Shown here: positions 18,070-26,414 of the stretch, piece by piece
Layout of the letters: the number at the start of each line of letters is the position of its first letter
Position numbering within the stretch: the first letter of the stretch is position 1
Assembly (NCBI GenBank): GCA_019359155.1
Contig: JAHHHV010000065.1
Span: 62,001 to 126,000 of the forward strand
Direction of reading: 5' to 3'
From: Pegethrix bostrychoides GSE-TBD4-15B
GTDB taxonomy: Bacteria; Cyanobacteriota; Cyanobacteriia; Elainellales; Elainellaceae
Length of the DNA stretch: 64,000 bases
The notes under the pieces: generated by a model
Database searches by the model: none
What the model saw: the letters and a program-made list of their open reading frames with translations, nothing else
What the model was told of the DNA's origin: nothing
Position numbers and translations under genes: made by a program

Positions 18070-18306
18070 CTAGACCTTAGCGAGATTGATACCTGCCTTT
18101 TTGGCCATCGCATGTAGCCCCTTGGTTTCTAAGGTTTTAATTGCTTTGGTTGAAAGCCGCAGTTTGATCCAGCGCTTCTCCTGAGGTGACCAAACCCGCT
18201 TTTCTTGAAGATTTGCGCCCTGCATTTTCTTCGTGCGCCGATGCGAGTGAGAAACCGCGAAGGCGTTGTTGGCTTGCTTGCCAGTGAGTACACATTTACG
18301 AGCCAT
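18070..18306 (-). CDS. rpmB: 50S ribosomal protein L28
   Basis: A 78-residue basic protein with the L28 hallmarks: [21 protein letters not shown] at the start, [35 protein letters not shown] and a C-terminal Lys-rich helix [13 protein letters not shown]. It is a component of the large ribosomal subunit near the exit-tRNA region. Length and start match other cyanobacterial L28 proteins. It stands alone, with a leader containing a stable hairpin about 60 bases upstream and a terminator candidate downstream. Confidence 0.97.
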   Translation of the reverse strand: MARKCVLTGKQANNAFAVSHSHRRTKKMQGANLQEKRVWSPQEKRWIKLRLSTKAIKTLETKGLHAMAKKAGINLAKV

Positions 18307-18349
18307 AGTTTTGCCAGATCCGAAATAACTGTCTGAAATTAACTGTCTG

Positions 18350-18386
18350 AAAAATGCAAAAGCCCCCAGTCTGTTGAACCAGACTG
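18350..18386 (-). promoter_or_regulatory. Hairpin with G-rich and T-rich tail in rpmB leader (attenuator-like)
   Basis: On the minus strand CAGTCTG and CAGACTG form a perfect 7-bp stem around a 6-base loop, followed by GGGGCTTTTGCATTTTT. It lies 44-80 bases upstream of the rpmB ATG. The shape is that of an imperfect intrinsic terminator, so it may attenuate rpmB, or it may end a transcript coming from upstream. Regulation by L28 or its partners is not shown. Confidence 0.4.
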
Positions 18387-18521
18387 CTGAAATTATCTAT
18401 CAGCACGGACATAGCATCTCATTGTAGCTATCAGCGCAGATTGCTGCACCAAAAATTTGGTCAACCGCTGCTGAAATTAGCCGTCAAACTGGTCACTAAA
18501 CTAGCTGCCAGACAGCTGTAG

Positions 18522-18559
18522 TTAGCAAAAGACTCATGAGTTAGCAAAAGACTCATGAG
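18522..18559. repeat. Two exact tandem 19-bp copies
   Basis: TTAGCAAAAGACTCATGAG occurs twice head to tail in the 444-bp spacer between the divergent rpmB and SRPBCC genes. The rest of the spacer (18307-18750) contains no supported gene; a TACAAT near 18589 could be a -10 box for the plus-strand gene. Confidence 0.85.
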
Positions 18560-18750
18560 AGCCTACGTAGTCTAAGCTACAATAGATTGCTGAGGTGTCA
18601 AGTCAGCGGTCATTGAGCGCAGCAGCCTGCCAATCGTTAATTCATGCGTCAGAGCGACTTCAGAGAGGAATCGTCACCAGAGCTTGTACTTGCCCTTACT
18701 ATGCTAGACAAAGCTTTAGATAAAGCAGGATTTGAAGGAGAAGTTTCGCA

Positions 18751-19371
18751 ATGCTAAGCTTCTGGACGCGCTGTTGGCCTCGCTGGAGCAGTTTAACGGC
18801 TAGACTGACTGCCAGATCGAACAGACCCAGACGATTGCCGCTCTTAGTGGAAACCTACGAGGTGTTCAGTTCCGCCTCGGTAGATGAGCTATGGGGGAAA
18901 GTGATGAACCTAGCCGATATGTCCTGGCATCCTCTGCTGGCAAAAACAAACGTCCCCTATGGCCTCATCCCCAAACCCGGCTTAATTTTCCAGGCCGTCA
19001 GCCGCCTGTCGCCGATTCCAATCAAGATCTTCGTAGAGCGCGTTTCACCTGGAGAGTTACTCAGTGTCCGGGTTCTGGCAATTCCAGGATTAGAAGAGCG
19101 CGTTACTTACCGGATTGAGTCTACCGTTTGCGGCACCTGCGTCTCATATTCGGTGACGCTAAAAGGTTGGCTCTCACCCTTGATCTGGTCCATTACGCAG
19201 CCCTATGCCGCTAAAGTAGCGCGCGAACTCGCCCTAGCCGCCGAACAAGAGCGCTATGAGCTTCCTGTAAAGCTCCGGCAGCGACCCAGTCTCGACTGGT
19301 TGGGTGGGCTGATCCTGATGGTCAGCCTTACAGAAATATTGGATCTGGCCTCCGGATTCAGATTCAGCTAG
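18751..19371 (+). CDS. SRPBCC-family protein
   Basis: A 206-residue protein whose core reads like a polyketide-cyclase/START-like (SRPBCC) domain: VETYEVFSSASVDELWGKVMNLADMSWHP at the start, GLIPKPGLIFQ, ERVSPGELLSVRVL and YRIESTVCGTCVSYSVTLKG, ending with a basic amphipathic part and a hydrophobic tail. Such folds hold hydrophobic ligands; the ligand here is unknown. The first 25 residues are basic. The ATG at 18751 follows AAGGAG by 11 bases. It lies 95 bp upstream of mrp on the same strand, though no functional link is obvious. Confidence 0.7.
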   Translation: MLSFWTRCWPRWSSLTARLTARSNRPRRLPLLVETYEVFSSASVDELWGKVMNLADMSWHPLLAKTNVPYGLIPKPGLIFQAVSRLSPIPIKIFVERVSPGELLSVRVLAIPGLEERVTYRIESTVCGTCVSYSVTLKGWLSPLIWSITQPYAAKVARELALAAEQERYELPVKLRQRPSLDWLGGLILMVSLTEILDLASGFRFS

Positions 19372-19466
19372 GGGCAGCCAAGGGCTAAAATGAGATTCAG
19401 AGAAGCTGCTTGAAGAGCGACTCAAAACAGCGCAATGGCTTGCTAAGTTGCCAGATGGAGAACAAA

Positions 19467-20537
19467 ATGCTGACGACGCTAGATGCTAGCCAAGTTTTAG
19501 AGGTCCTGCGTCCGGTGCAAGATCCGGAGCTACACAGGAGCCTAGTTGAACTCAATATGATCCGCAACGTGCGGGTGCAGGGGAGCAAGGTCAGCTTCAC
19601 GCTGGTGCTAACAACGCCCGCCTGTCCGCTGCGGCAATTTATCGTTGAAGACTGCGAGCGAGCCGTGAAGACCTTGCCGGGAGTCGAGACTGTCACAGTA
19701 GAAGTCACCGCTGAAACGCCGCAGCAAAAAGCCCTGCCTGATCGGACTGGCATTGCCGGGGTGAAAAATATTTTGGCTGTTTCTAGCGGCAAAGGGGGCG
19801 TGGGCAAAAGCACAGTGGCTGTGAATGTCGCGGTGGCGCTGGCGCTGGCGGGCGCAAAGGTTGGCTTAATTGATGCTGATATCTATGGCCCCAATACCCC
19901 GACAATGCTGGGCTTGACCCAGGCCAAAGTCAGCGTCCAGCAGGGCACGAACGGCGAGGTGATTGAACCCGCCTTTAACTATGGGGTTAAGCTGATTTCA
20001 ATGGGCTTCTTGATCGATCCAGATCAGCCGGTCATCTGGCGCGGCCCAATGCTCAACGGGATTATTCGTCAGTTTCTCTATCAGGCGACTTGGGGCGAGC
20101 TAGACTATTTGATTGTCGATATGCCGCCCGGCACAGGCGACGCGCAGCTGACGCTGGCTCAGGCTGTGCCGATGGCCGGAGTTGTAATTGTCACCACGCC
20201 CCAGACCGTGGCGCTTCAGGATGCGCGGCGCGGCCTGCGGATGTTCCAGCAGATGCAGGTGCCGGTGCTGGGCATCGTTGAGAACATGAGCTACTTTATC
20301 CCGCCCGACCTGCCCGATCGTCAGTACGACCTGTTTGGCTCTGGCGGCGGCGAAAGAACTGCCAAAGAGCTGGATTTACCGCTGCTGGGCTGCGTGCCGC
20401 TAGAAATGCTGCTGCGCGAGGGTGGTGATCGGGGCGTACCGATTGTGATTGAGCGGCCTGAGTCAGCTTCGGCGCAAGCGTTGATCCAGATTGCCCAGCA
20501 GATTGCGGCCAGAGTTTCGATTGCAGCCTTAAGTTAG
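19467..20537 (+). CDS. mrp: Iron-sulfur carrier / P-loop ATPase Mrp (ApbC/NBP35 family)
   Basis: A 356-residue protein. The N-terminal MIP18/DUF59 domain (VLEVLRPVQDPELHRSLVELNM, residues 8-85) is followed by the ATPase with the deviant Walker A SSGKGGVGKSTVAVN, DADIYGPN, and MPPGTGDAQLTLAQ. Mrp proteins carry or insert Fe-S clusters into apo-proteins in the cytosol; the CxxC often found near the C-terminus of the ATPase is not visible here, as in many cyanobacterial versions. I moved the start to the ATG at 19467, which has GGAGA 6-7 bases before it, rather than 19410. rodA follows after 19 bp, so the two are probably co-transcribed. Confidence 0.92.
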   Translation: MLTTLDASQVLEVLRPVQDPELHRSLVELNMIRNVRVQGSKVSFTLVLTTPACPLRQFIVEDCERAVKTLPGVETVTVEVTAETPQQKALPDRTGIAGVKNILAVSSGKGGVGKSTVAVNVAVALALAGAKVGLIDADIYGPNTPTMLGLTQAKVSVQQGTNGEVIEPAFNYGVKLISMGFLIDPDQPVIWRGPMLNGIIRQFLYQATWGELDYLIVDMPPGTGDAQLTLAQAVPMAGVVIVTTPQTVALQDARRGLRMFQQMQVPVLGIVENMSYFIPPDLPDRQYDLFGSGGGERTAKELDLPLLGCVPLEMLLREGGDRGVPIVIERPESASAQALIQIAQQIAARVSIAALS

Positions 20538-20556
20538 CCTGGGGAAAAAGAGCGCC

Positions 20557-21813
20557 ATGCTGCAAAAATCGCTGAGTCGAATTAGCTGGAAGTCTCTGAT
20601 TCAGCCCTGGCAGGAGCTAGACTGGCTCCTATTTTTACTACCTGTGGGGCTGATGCTGTTTGGTGGCATCACAATTCGCAGTACGCAGATGCATCTGGGG
20701 TTGACCGTTTGGTGGCAGCACTGGGTGACGGGCGCAATCGGGACAGTTCTGGCACTGCTGCTGGCTCGCTGGCGCTACGAAAATCTGCTGCAGTGGCGCT
20801 GGATTATCTATGCGATCACGAATATTACGCTGCTGATTGTGATTTTCGTGGGCACGACAGCGAACGGGGCGCAGAGTTGGGTGACAGTGGGTAGCTTCAA
20901 CCTCCAGCCCTCTGAGTTTGCCAAAGTAGCGATGATTATTGTGCTGGCATCAGTTCTGCATGAAGCGGGAGCCAGATCGCTAGGAACGGTGTTCAAAGCG
21001 CTGGCAGTTACGGCCTTGCCAGGAGTTCTCATCTTGCTCCAGCCGGATCTGGGCACTTCTTTGGTGTTTGGAGCCATCACGATTGGAATGCTCTATTGGG
21101 CGAATGCCAATCCGGGCTGGCTAATTTTGCTGGTTTCGCCTATCGTTTCAGCTGTTCTGTTTGGTATCTTCCTACCGGGCTGGGTGGCCTGGGTATCGCT
21201 GATGGTGCTGATGGCTTGGCGAACCTTACCCTGGGCGATTTCGGGGAGCTTTGTGGCAGCGGTGGTCAACCTGACAGCAGGCGGGCTGGGCAGCTTTGTC
21301 TGGCAGCATGTACTCAAAGCCTATCAGCGGGATCGGCTGACGCTGTTTCTCGATCCAGACAAAGATCCGCTGGGCGGCGGCTATCATCTGATTCAGTCCC
21401 GGATTGCGATTGGGGCAGGGCAGCTGACTGGACGCGGACTCAACCAGGGTACTCAGACGCAGCTTAACTTTATCCCGGAGCAACATACCGACTTTATCTT
21501 CTCGGCAATTGGCGAAGAGTTTGGCTTTGTGGGCTGTCTGCTGGTGCTAGCCGTGTTTTGGCTGATTTGCCTGCGGCTAGTAATTATTGCCCAAAACGCT
21601 AAAGATAACTTTGGGTCGCTGCTGGCAATTGGCGTGCTCTCAATGATTGTGTTTCAGGTGCTGATCAACATTGGTATGACGATTGGGCTAGCGCCAATTA
21701 CGGGCATTCCGCTACCCTGGCTGAGCTATGGGCGATCGGCACTGCTGACCAACTTTATGGCGCTGGGCATTGTCGAATCAGTCAGCAACTATCGGCATCG
21801 GCTCAAGTTCTAG
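20557..21813 (+). CDS. rodA: Rod shape-determining protein RodA (SEDS glycosyltransferase)
   Basis: A 418-residue SEDS protein with about ten membrane helices. It makes glycan strands of peptidoglycan from lipid II during elongation, with a class B PBP. Family landmarks: GAQSWVTVGSFNLQPSEFAKVAMI, LILLQPDLGTSLVF, DPLGGGYHLIQSRIAIGAGQ, NFIPEQHTDFIFSAIGEEFGF and ITGIPLPWLSYGRSALLTNF. The catalytic Asp candidate is in QHTDFIFS. RodA rather than FtsW is chosen from the PDKDPLGGGYH region and the absence of an extended tail. It follows mrp by 19 bp. Confidence 0.92.
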   Translation: MLQKSLSRISWKSLIQPWQELDWLLFLLPVGLMLFGGITIRSTQMHLGLTVWWQHWVTGAIGTVLALLLARWRYENLLQWRWIIYAITNITLLIVIFVGTTANGAQSWVTVGSFNLQPSEFAKVAMIIVLASVLHEAGARSLGTVFKALAVTALPGVLILLQPDLGTSLVFGAITIGMLYWANANPGWLILLVSPIVSAVLFGIFLPGWVAWVSLMVLMAWRTLPWAISGSFVAAVVNLTAGGLGSFVWQHVLKAYQRDRLTLFLDPDKDPLGGGYHLIQSRIAIGAGQLTGRGLNQGTQTQLNFIPEQHTDFIFSAIGEEFGFVGCLLVLAVFWLICLRLVIIAQNAKDNFGSLLAIGVLSMIVFQVLINIGMTIGLAPITGIPLPWLSYGRSALLTNFMALGIVESVSNYRHRLKF

Positions 21814-21844
21814 ACCAAGCAGCCCGAAGCGACCCGGGCACTCT

Positions 21845-21863
21845 CGATTGGCTTTCCCAATCG
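21845..21863 (+). terminator. Hairpin after rodA
   Basis: CGATTGG and CCAATCG form a perfect 7-bp stem with a 5-base loop, 31 bases past the rodA stop. There is no T run after it, so it may be an RNA-end stabiliser rather than a terminator. Confidence 0.35.
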
Positions 21864-21917
21864 CTCAGAATGCCGTAAGCTAGACGAGAAGTAGGTTTAG
21901 AGCAAATTGGTGGCGTT

Positions 21918-22115
21918 ATGATGATTTTGCCTGGGTCAGCCGTGCGCGTCAAAAACAATGCCGACATCTACTATGGCTATCAAGGTCTGGTGCAGCGGAT
22001 CAGCAGCGGCAGCGCTGCCGTGCTGTTTGAAGGCGGCAACTGGGACAAGCTGGTGACGTTTCGGCTCTCAGAGATAGAGCTAGTCGATGCCACTGCTGGG
22101 CGCGGTAAGAAATAA
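21918..22115 (+). CDS. ndhS: NAD(P)H-quinone oxidoreductase subunit S
   Basis: A 65-residue protein with the NdhS signature [42 protein letters not shown], known from Synechocystis ssl0352 and related to the plant SH3-like subunit CRR31. NdhS sits on the stromal/cytoplasmic arm of photosynthetic NDH-1 and helps bind ferredoxin for cyclic electron flow. Two ATG codons stand in tandem at 21918 and 21921; either may be used. It lies 29 bp upstream of the HAS-barrel gene on the same strand. The tail after SEIELVDA is basic (GRGKK). Confidence 0.9.
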   Translation: MMILPGSAVRVKNNADIYYGYQGLVQRISSGSAAVLFEGGNWDKLVTFRLSEIELVDATAGRGKK

Positions 22116-22144
22116 GCTACAAAAATAGAGCCATAAAGCAAGTT

Positions 22145-22816
22145 ATGCGCCTGCCTTTGCCGCAGTTCAGCGTCTCCAATCGGCATCCCAGCTACATCGC
22201 TGAGGTGATTGAAACCGCCACGACCGAATTTTTGGCGCAGTGCCTAGAGCCAGAAGATCTCAGCTTTGCGACGATGCCGCCGTTTGGCAGCTGGGTCAAG
22301 GCCAACGACGAAGATTCGGGCAGCCAGATCTATGCGGTAATTTACCACGTCACGACTAGCCCGATTGATTCAGTGCATCGGGCGAGGGCGCTGGGGCTGT
22401 CTTTGCCGGAGCTGCGCGAACAGCAGCCGCAGATTTTTGCGATGCTTAAAACCGAGTTTCGCGCCGTGATTGTCGGCTATCAGCCGCTGGCAGTGAACCG
22501 CAACGGATCAAGCCATAGGGAGCTTGACAAGGCGGTCTATCAGCATTTGCCGCCGCGTCCGCCGCAGGTGCATCAGGCGGTCTATTACTGCGAGCCGGAC
22601 GAAATTATTCACTTCAGCGAACAGCTCGACTTTTTCAGGACGCTGCTGCAAACCCAGGGTGCGCCAGATAGCCTCGCTGCTGCTGTTCTACGCGAGATCT
22701 ATCGGCTGCGGCAGGCGGATCGAGATTGGCTGGTGCAGGCAGGTCGCAATCTGAGCCTGCTGCTGAAAGATGACTACGATCGGCTGCGCGTGATTTTAAA
22801 CCAGGTTCATCTTTAA
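22145..22816 (+). CDS. HAS-barrel domain-containing protein
   Basis: A 223-residue soluble protein matching a cyanobacterial family annotated as HAS-barrel proteins, named for the beta-barrel found in HerA and ATP synthases. Landmarks are FATMPPFGSWVKA, IYAVIYHVTTSPIDSVHRARALG, TEFRAVIVGY and a C-terminal helical half with RQADRDWLVQAGRNLSLLLKDDYDRL. No ATPase motor is encoded nearby, so it is an orphan HAS-barrel. Its position immediately after ndhS with a 29-bp gap suggests one transcript, but a link to NDH-1 is only an inference from neighbourhood. Confidence 0.75.
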   Translation: MRLPLPQFSVSNRHPSYIAEVIETATTEFLAQCLEPEDLSFATMPPFGSWVKANDEDSGSQIYAVIYHVTTSPIDSVHRARALGLSLPELREQQPQIFAMLKTEFRAVIVGYQPLAVNRNGSSHRELDKAVYQHLPPRPPQVHQAVYYCEPDEIIHFSEQLDFFRTLLQTQGAPDSLAAAVLREIYRLRQADRDWLVQAGRNLSLLLKDDYDRLRVILNQVHL

Positions 22817-22971
22817 GAATCTCTCAAGAGGCGATGCTGATGAGGTTCTGACAGATCAGGTCTGAACGGCTCTAGGCAACTTTGAGGCAGCTGGTAAGAT
22901 AATCTTGCGCTGGTTGATGGCATCTACTGTTGCGAGCGCGAGCATCTCACCTTTCACCCCCTGCCTCTGCC

Positions 22972-25002
22972 ATGCACCTAGAACCGCTTGCTTCGTTTGT
23001 GATTTTGCTGGCGGTAATCTTAATTCTGCCAATCTGCTTTGAGCGGCTGCGGCTGCCGGGTCTGCTGGGACTGCTGCTGGCAGGTGTTGTGTTGGGTGAG
23101 CATGGGCTGCAAGTGCTCAGCAGCGAGTCCGAAACGATCCGGCTGCTGTCGGGAATTGGCGTGATCTATCTGCTGTTTGTCTCAGGGCTAGAGATCGATC
23201 TGGCGCAGTTTCAGGCTACCCGCAGCCGCTCAGCAGGCTTTGGGATGCTGACTTTTGCGATACCGATGGTGATGGGCATAGGAGTGGGGCGGCTGTTTGG
23301 CTTTGACTGGAACGCTTCAGTGCTGATTGGCTCTCTATTTGCCTCGCATACGCTGCTCGCTTACCCAATCATCAGCCGCTTGGGCGTGATTACCAACGAA
23401 GCCGTGACGGTGACAATTGGCGCGACCATTTTCACGGACGTGGGAGCACTGCTGGTGCTGGCGATTTGCGTTGGGATTAACAAGGGTAGCTTTAGCGCTC
23501 TGAGCTTAGTAAGCCTGCTGCTGTCGCTGATGATCTATTCGGCGCTGGTGCTGTTTGGGCTGCACTGGCTGGGTAAAGCGGTTTTTCAGCGCTCTGGAGA
23601 CCAGGAGGCGGTGCAGTTTTTGTTTGTGCTACTGGCCGTGTTTTCGGCAGCGCTGGGTGCAGAGCTGATTGGCGTTGAAAAGATTGTCGGGGCGTTTTTG
23701 GCTGGGCTAGCGGTGAATGGCCTGGTCAGTGAAGGCACAGTCAAAGAGAAGATTCTCTTCGTCGGCAACGTTTTATTCATTCCAATTTTCTTTGTAGATA
23801 TTGGCCTGCTGATTGATCTGCCTGCCTTCGCGCGCAGCATTGGATCGCTGGGGCTGACGCTGGCGATTGTGGCTGGCCTGATCCTCAGCAAATTCTTGGC
23901 AGCCTTCTGCGCCCAAATGCTCTACCGCTATAGCTGGCGCGAGGGCATCACGATGTGGTCGCTCTCTTTGCCGCAGGTGGCCGCGACACTGGCTGCAACT
24001 TTTGTTGGCTACCGAGAAGGAATGCTGAGCGAAGGCGTTTTGAATAGCGTGATTGTGCTGATGCTGGTGACGGCGACATTGGGTCCGCTAATTACATCTC
24101 GGGCGGCAGCGGGGCTAATTCCCCAGCTTGAAGTCGCCAAAGCGCTGGAAAGTGACCTAGACATCAGGCCTGAAGCTGATTTGACAGTAGTTGTACCAGT
24201 CTACAACCCAAACACCCAGCGTGATTTGATTCATTTTGGAGCGCTGCTGACCGGGCGGGGGGCTGGCTCGCTGATGCCGTTGGCAATTGCGGCGGCTCAG
24301 GCGCATCTGGACATTCCGGAGCTAGAAAATGCCTTTCAGCGCAGTCAGGAGCTGCTGGCGAGAGCCGTGACGCTGGGACGGGAGTTTGGGGCGAAAGTGC
24401 AGCCGCTGCTGCGAATTGATGACGATATTGCTCAAGGGATCAGCCGCGCCAGTCGGGAGCAGCAGGCCAGCCTGATTGTGATTGGCTGGAGCGGCAAAAC
24501 TGGGCTGCAAACCAAGCTGTTTGGCTCACTGATTGAGCAGGTGCTCTGGTCTGCGCATTGCCCGGTGGCGGTTACCAAGCTACTTAGCTCGCCCGACCAG
24601 ATTCGGCAAATCCTAGTGCCGATTGAAATTCCAGATCGAGAAGCGCTGCTGGCCTTGCAGTTTGCCGCCAAGCTAGCGCAGGCTAATCAAGCTAGCATTA
24701 CGCTGCTGCATGTGGTGGTGCCAGCTGTCTCGGATGAACGTGCGGATTGGATCGAAGCACAGTTCAACGGATTGGTGGCTCAGATGAAGCAGCCAGCACA
24801 GGTGAAGCTGGTTTGCTCTAGAGATGTTGTCGGCGCGATTGTTCAGCAGGCGCAGAGTAGCGATCTGGTGATTTTGCGCGCCTCGCGCCGACGCACGGGC
24901 AGCTTGGGAGAGGTGAAACTGGGCGAACTGACCGCTCCCATTTTGGCGCAGCTGCATTGCTCAGTCGTCATGCTGGGCGAACCACAGCACCATATGCCAT
25001 AG
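22972..25002 (+). CDS. CPA2-type cation/proton antiporter with two universal-stress domains
   Basis: A 676-residue protein. Residues 1-390 form a 12-helix antiporter of the KefB/NapA type: RLPGLLGLLLAGVVLGEHG, LFVSGLEIDLAQF, IGATIFTDVGALLVLA (the ion-site segment, Thr-Asp form) and FFVDIGLLIDL. The C-terminal half has two tandem USP-like domains, the first with IVIGWSGKTGLQTKLFGS and the second with QILVPIEIPD and VILRASRRRTGSLGE. It should exchange Na+ or K+ for protons across the plasma or thylakoid membrane, perhaps gated by nucleotide. The frame opens with TTG at 22930; the ATG at 22972 directly precedes the first helix and is preferred. Confidence 0.87.
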   Translation: MHLEPLASFVILLAVILILPICFERLRLPGLLGLLLAGVVLGEHGLQVLSSESETIRLLSGIGVIYLLFVSGLEIDLAQFQATRSRSAGFGMLTFAIPMVMGIGVGRLFGFDWNASVLIGSLFASHTLLAYPIISRLGVITNEAVTVTIGATIFTDVGALLVLAICVGINKGSFSALSLVSLLLSLMIYSALVLFGLHWLGKAVFQRSGDQEAVQFLFVLLAVFSAALGAELIGVEKIVGAFLAGLAVNGLVSEGTVKEKILFVGNVLFIPIFFVDIGLLIDLPAFARSIGSLGLTLAIVAGLILSKFLAAFCAQMLYRYSWREGITMWSLSLPQVAATLAATFVGYREGMLSEGVLNSVIVLMLVTATLGPLITSRAAAGLIPQLEVAKALESDLDIRPEADLTVVVPVYNPNTQRDLIHFGALLTGRGAGSLMPLAIAAAQAHLDIPELENAFQRSQELLARAVTLGREFGAKVQPLLRIDDDIAQGISRASREQQASLIVIGWSGKTGLQTKLFGSLIEQVLWSAHCPVAVTKLLSSPDQIRQILVPIEIPDREALLALQFAAKLAQANQASITLLHVVVPAVSDERADWIEAQFNGLVAQMKQPAQVKLVCSRDVVGAIVQQAQSSDLVILRASRRRTGSLGEVKLGELTAPILAQLHCSVVMLGEPQHHMP

Positions 25003-25051
25003 CACCATACGATGGTATGACTCGCACCAGTTTGACTCACGTCGGTTTAAC

Positions 25052-26284
25052 CTATGGCTCCACATCCGTCACCCGCCAGCTCAGCTTGAGATTTAGCCAG
25101 AAGTTCCAGAGCGTTACCAGCGCAATTGCCATCAGGTTGGCCAGATAGCGGTTGAGTCCCAGCTGATTGAACAGCAAATTTAGCAGCAGTACGTTCAGAA
25201 AAATCCCGACCAGGCAGATGGCATTGAACTTGAGAAATCGCTTCAGCCGCTTGCGCCAGCCGCTCTGACGGCTAGAAATATCGCCAAATGTCCAGCGATC
25301 GTTCCAGAGAAAATTATTGATTACCGCTACCTCGGAGGCCAGGATCTTGCTGCGGGTCAGCCCCCAGTCTAGCGTGGTCGGATCGCTGAGCAGGTAGAGC
25401 ATCGCCATATCGACAAATACACCGCTCAGCCCCACCAAGCCAAACCGCAAAAACCGCTGGAGTTGATATTTCTGCCGCAGCCGGGTGATGCGGCCACCGG
25501 AGCGCAGCTTGGCTAGATGCAGCAGATAGTCAAGATACTGCCGCCAAGTGACTTTGCTTTCACCCTGCTTACGCTCCTGGAACACATAGCCCACTTCCGC
25601 CACCTGCTGGATCTGGCCGCGACCCAAAACTTCCAGCAAAATTTTGTAGCCTAGTGGGTTCATGATCCGTCCGGCGATGGCGCTGCGCCGCACCAGAAAA
25701 TAGCCGCTCATGGGATCAGAGACTCGCCCAACGACGCTGGGCAAAATCAGCAGACCCAGCACCTGCGCCCCGCGAGACAAAAACCGCCGCACCGGACTCC
25801 ACTCGCTAACTCCGCCGCCTTCAATATGCCGACTGGCTACCGCCAAGTCTGCGCTCTGCATGGCCTGCAAGAGCTGGAGCAAAACTTCCGGCGGGTGCTG
25901 CAAGTCGCCGTCAATCACGCCCAGGATTTTGCCACGCGCCACCTGCCAGCCGCGAATTACGGCAGTCGAAAGCCCGCGCTCAGTTTGGCGACGCATGACT
26001 CGCAGCTGCGGATATTGGGGAGTGAGCTGCTGAGCGACTTTCCAGGTCTGGTCTGGGCTGTCGTCATCCACCACAATCAGCTCGTAGGCCAAGGGAATCG
26101 CCTGATCGAGCAGATGAGTGAGCTGCTGCAAAATCCGGCTGATGTTTTGGGCTTCGTTGTAGGTGGGGATAATCAGCGAAAAAGCGAGCGGTTCGCTGAG
26201 CGTGGCGGATGACTCAGGACTCTCCGGCACGCAGAGATCTGAGGTTGGGATAGCCAGCAGTTTGGAAGGGGGAAATGCACTCAT
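25052..26284 (-). CDS. Dolichol-phosphate mannosyltransferase-like GT2 fused to GtrA domain
   Basis: A 410-residue protein. Residues 30-260 are a family-2 glycosyltransferase with FSLIIPTYNEAQNI, VVDDDSPDQTW (the DDD region), VIDGDLQHPPE (DxD metal site) and a DPMSGYFLVRR acceptor motif, as in DPM1. Residues 275-405 are a four-helix GtrA domain (FLRFGLVGLSGVFVDMAML, NNFLWNDRWTFGD). This fusion transfers a sugar from a nucleotide donor to polyprenyl phosphate and moves the lipid-sugar across the membrane. It is divergent from the GT39 gene at 26415, which would use polyprenyl-phosphate sugars, so the two probably work together. Confidence 0.9.
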   Translation of the reverse strand: MSAFPPSKLLAIPTSDLCVPESPESSATLSEPLAFSLIIPTYNEAQNISRILQQLTHLLDQAIPLAYELIVVDDDSPDQTWKVAQQLTPQYPQLRVMRRQTERGLSTAVIRGWQVARGKILGVIDGDLQHPPEVLLQLLQAMQSADLAVASRHIEGGGVSEWSPVRRFLSRGAQVLGLLILPSVVGRVSDPMSGYFLVRRSAIAGRIMNPLGYKILLEVLGRGQIQQVAEVGYVFQERKQGESKVTWRQYLDYLLHLAKLRSGGRITRLRQKYQLQRFLRFGLVGLSGVFVDMAMLYLLSDPTTLDWGLTRSKILASEVAVINNFLWNDRWTFGDISSRQSGWRKRLKRFLKFNAICLVGIFLNVLLLNLLFNQLGLNRYLANLMAIALVTLWNFWLNLKLSWRVTDVEP

Positions 26285-26414
26285 TCAAAAGGGGTGGGTT
26301 TCATCCCGGATTCACTAGAATGACGACGGTAAGGCTGATCAGGTTGCTGAGAGGCTGACTCAGCTTAGTGCAGTTCCAGATCAAGATTATTATTCGTTCA
26401 ACCTAGAATAGCTC

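Noticed and set aside
22930-22971. Longer start of the cation/proton antiporter
   Set aside because: It depends on a TTG and adds residues not expected before the first helix.
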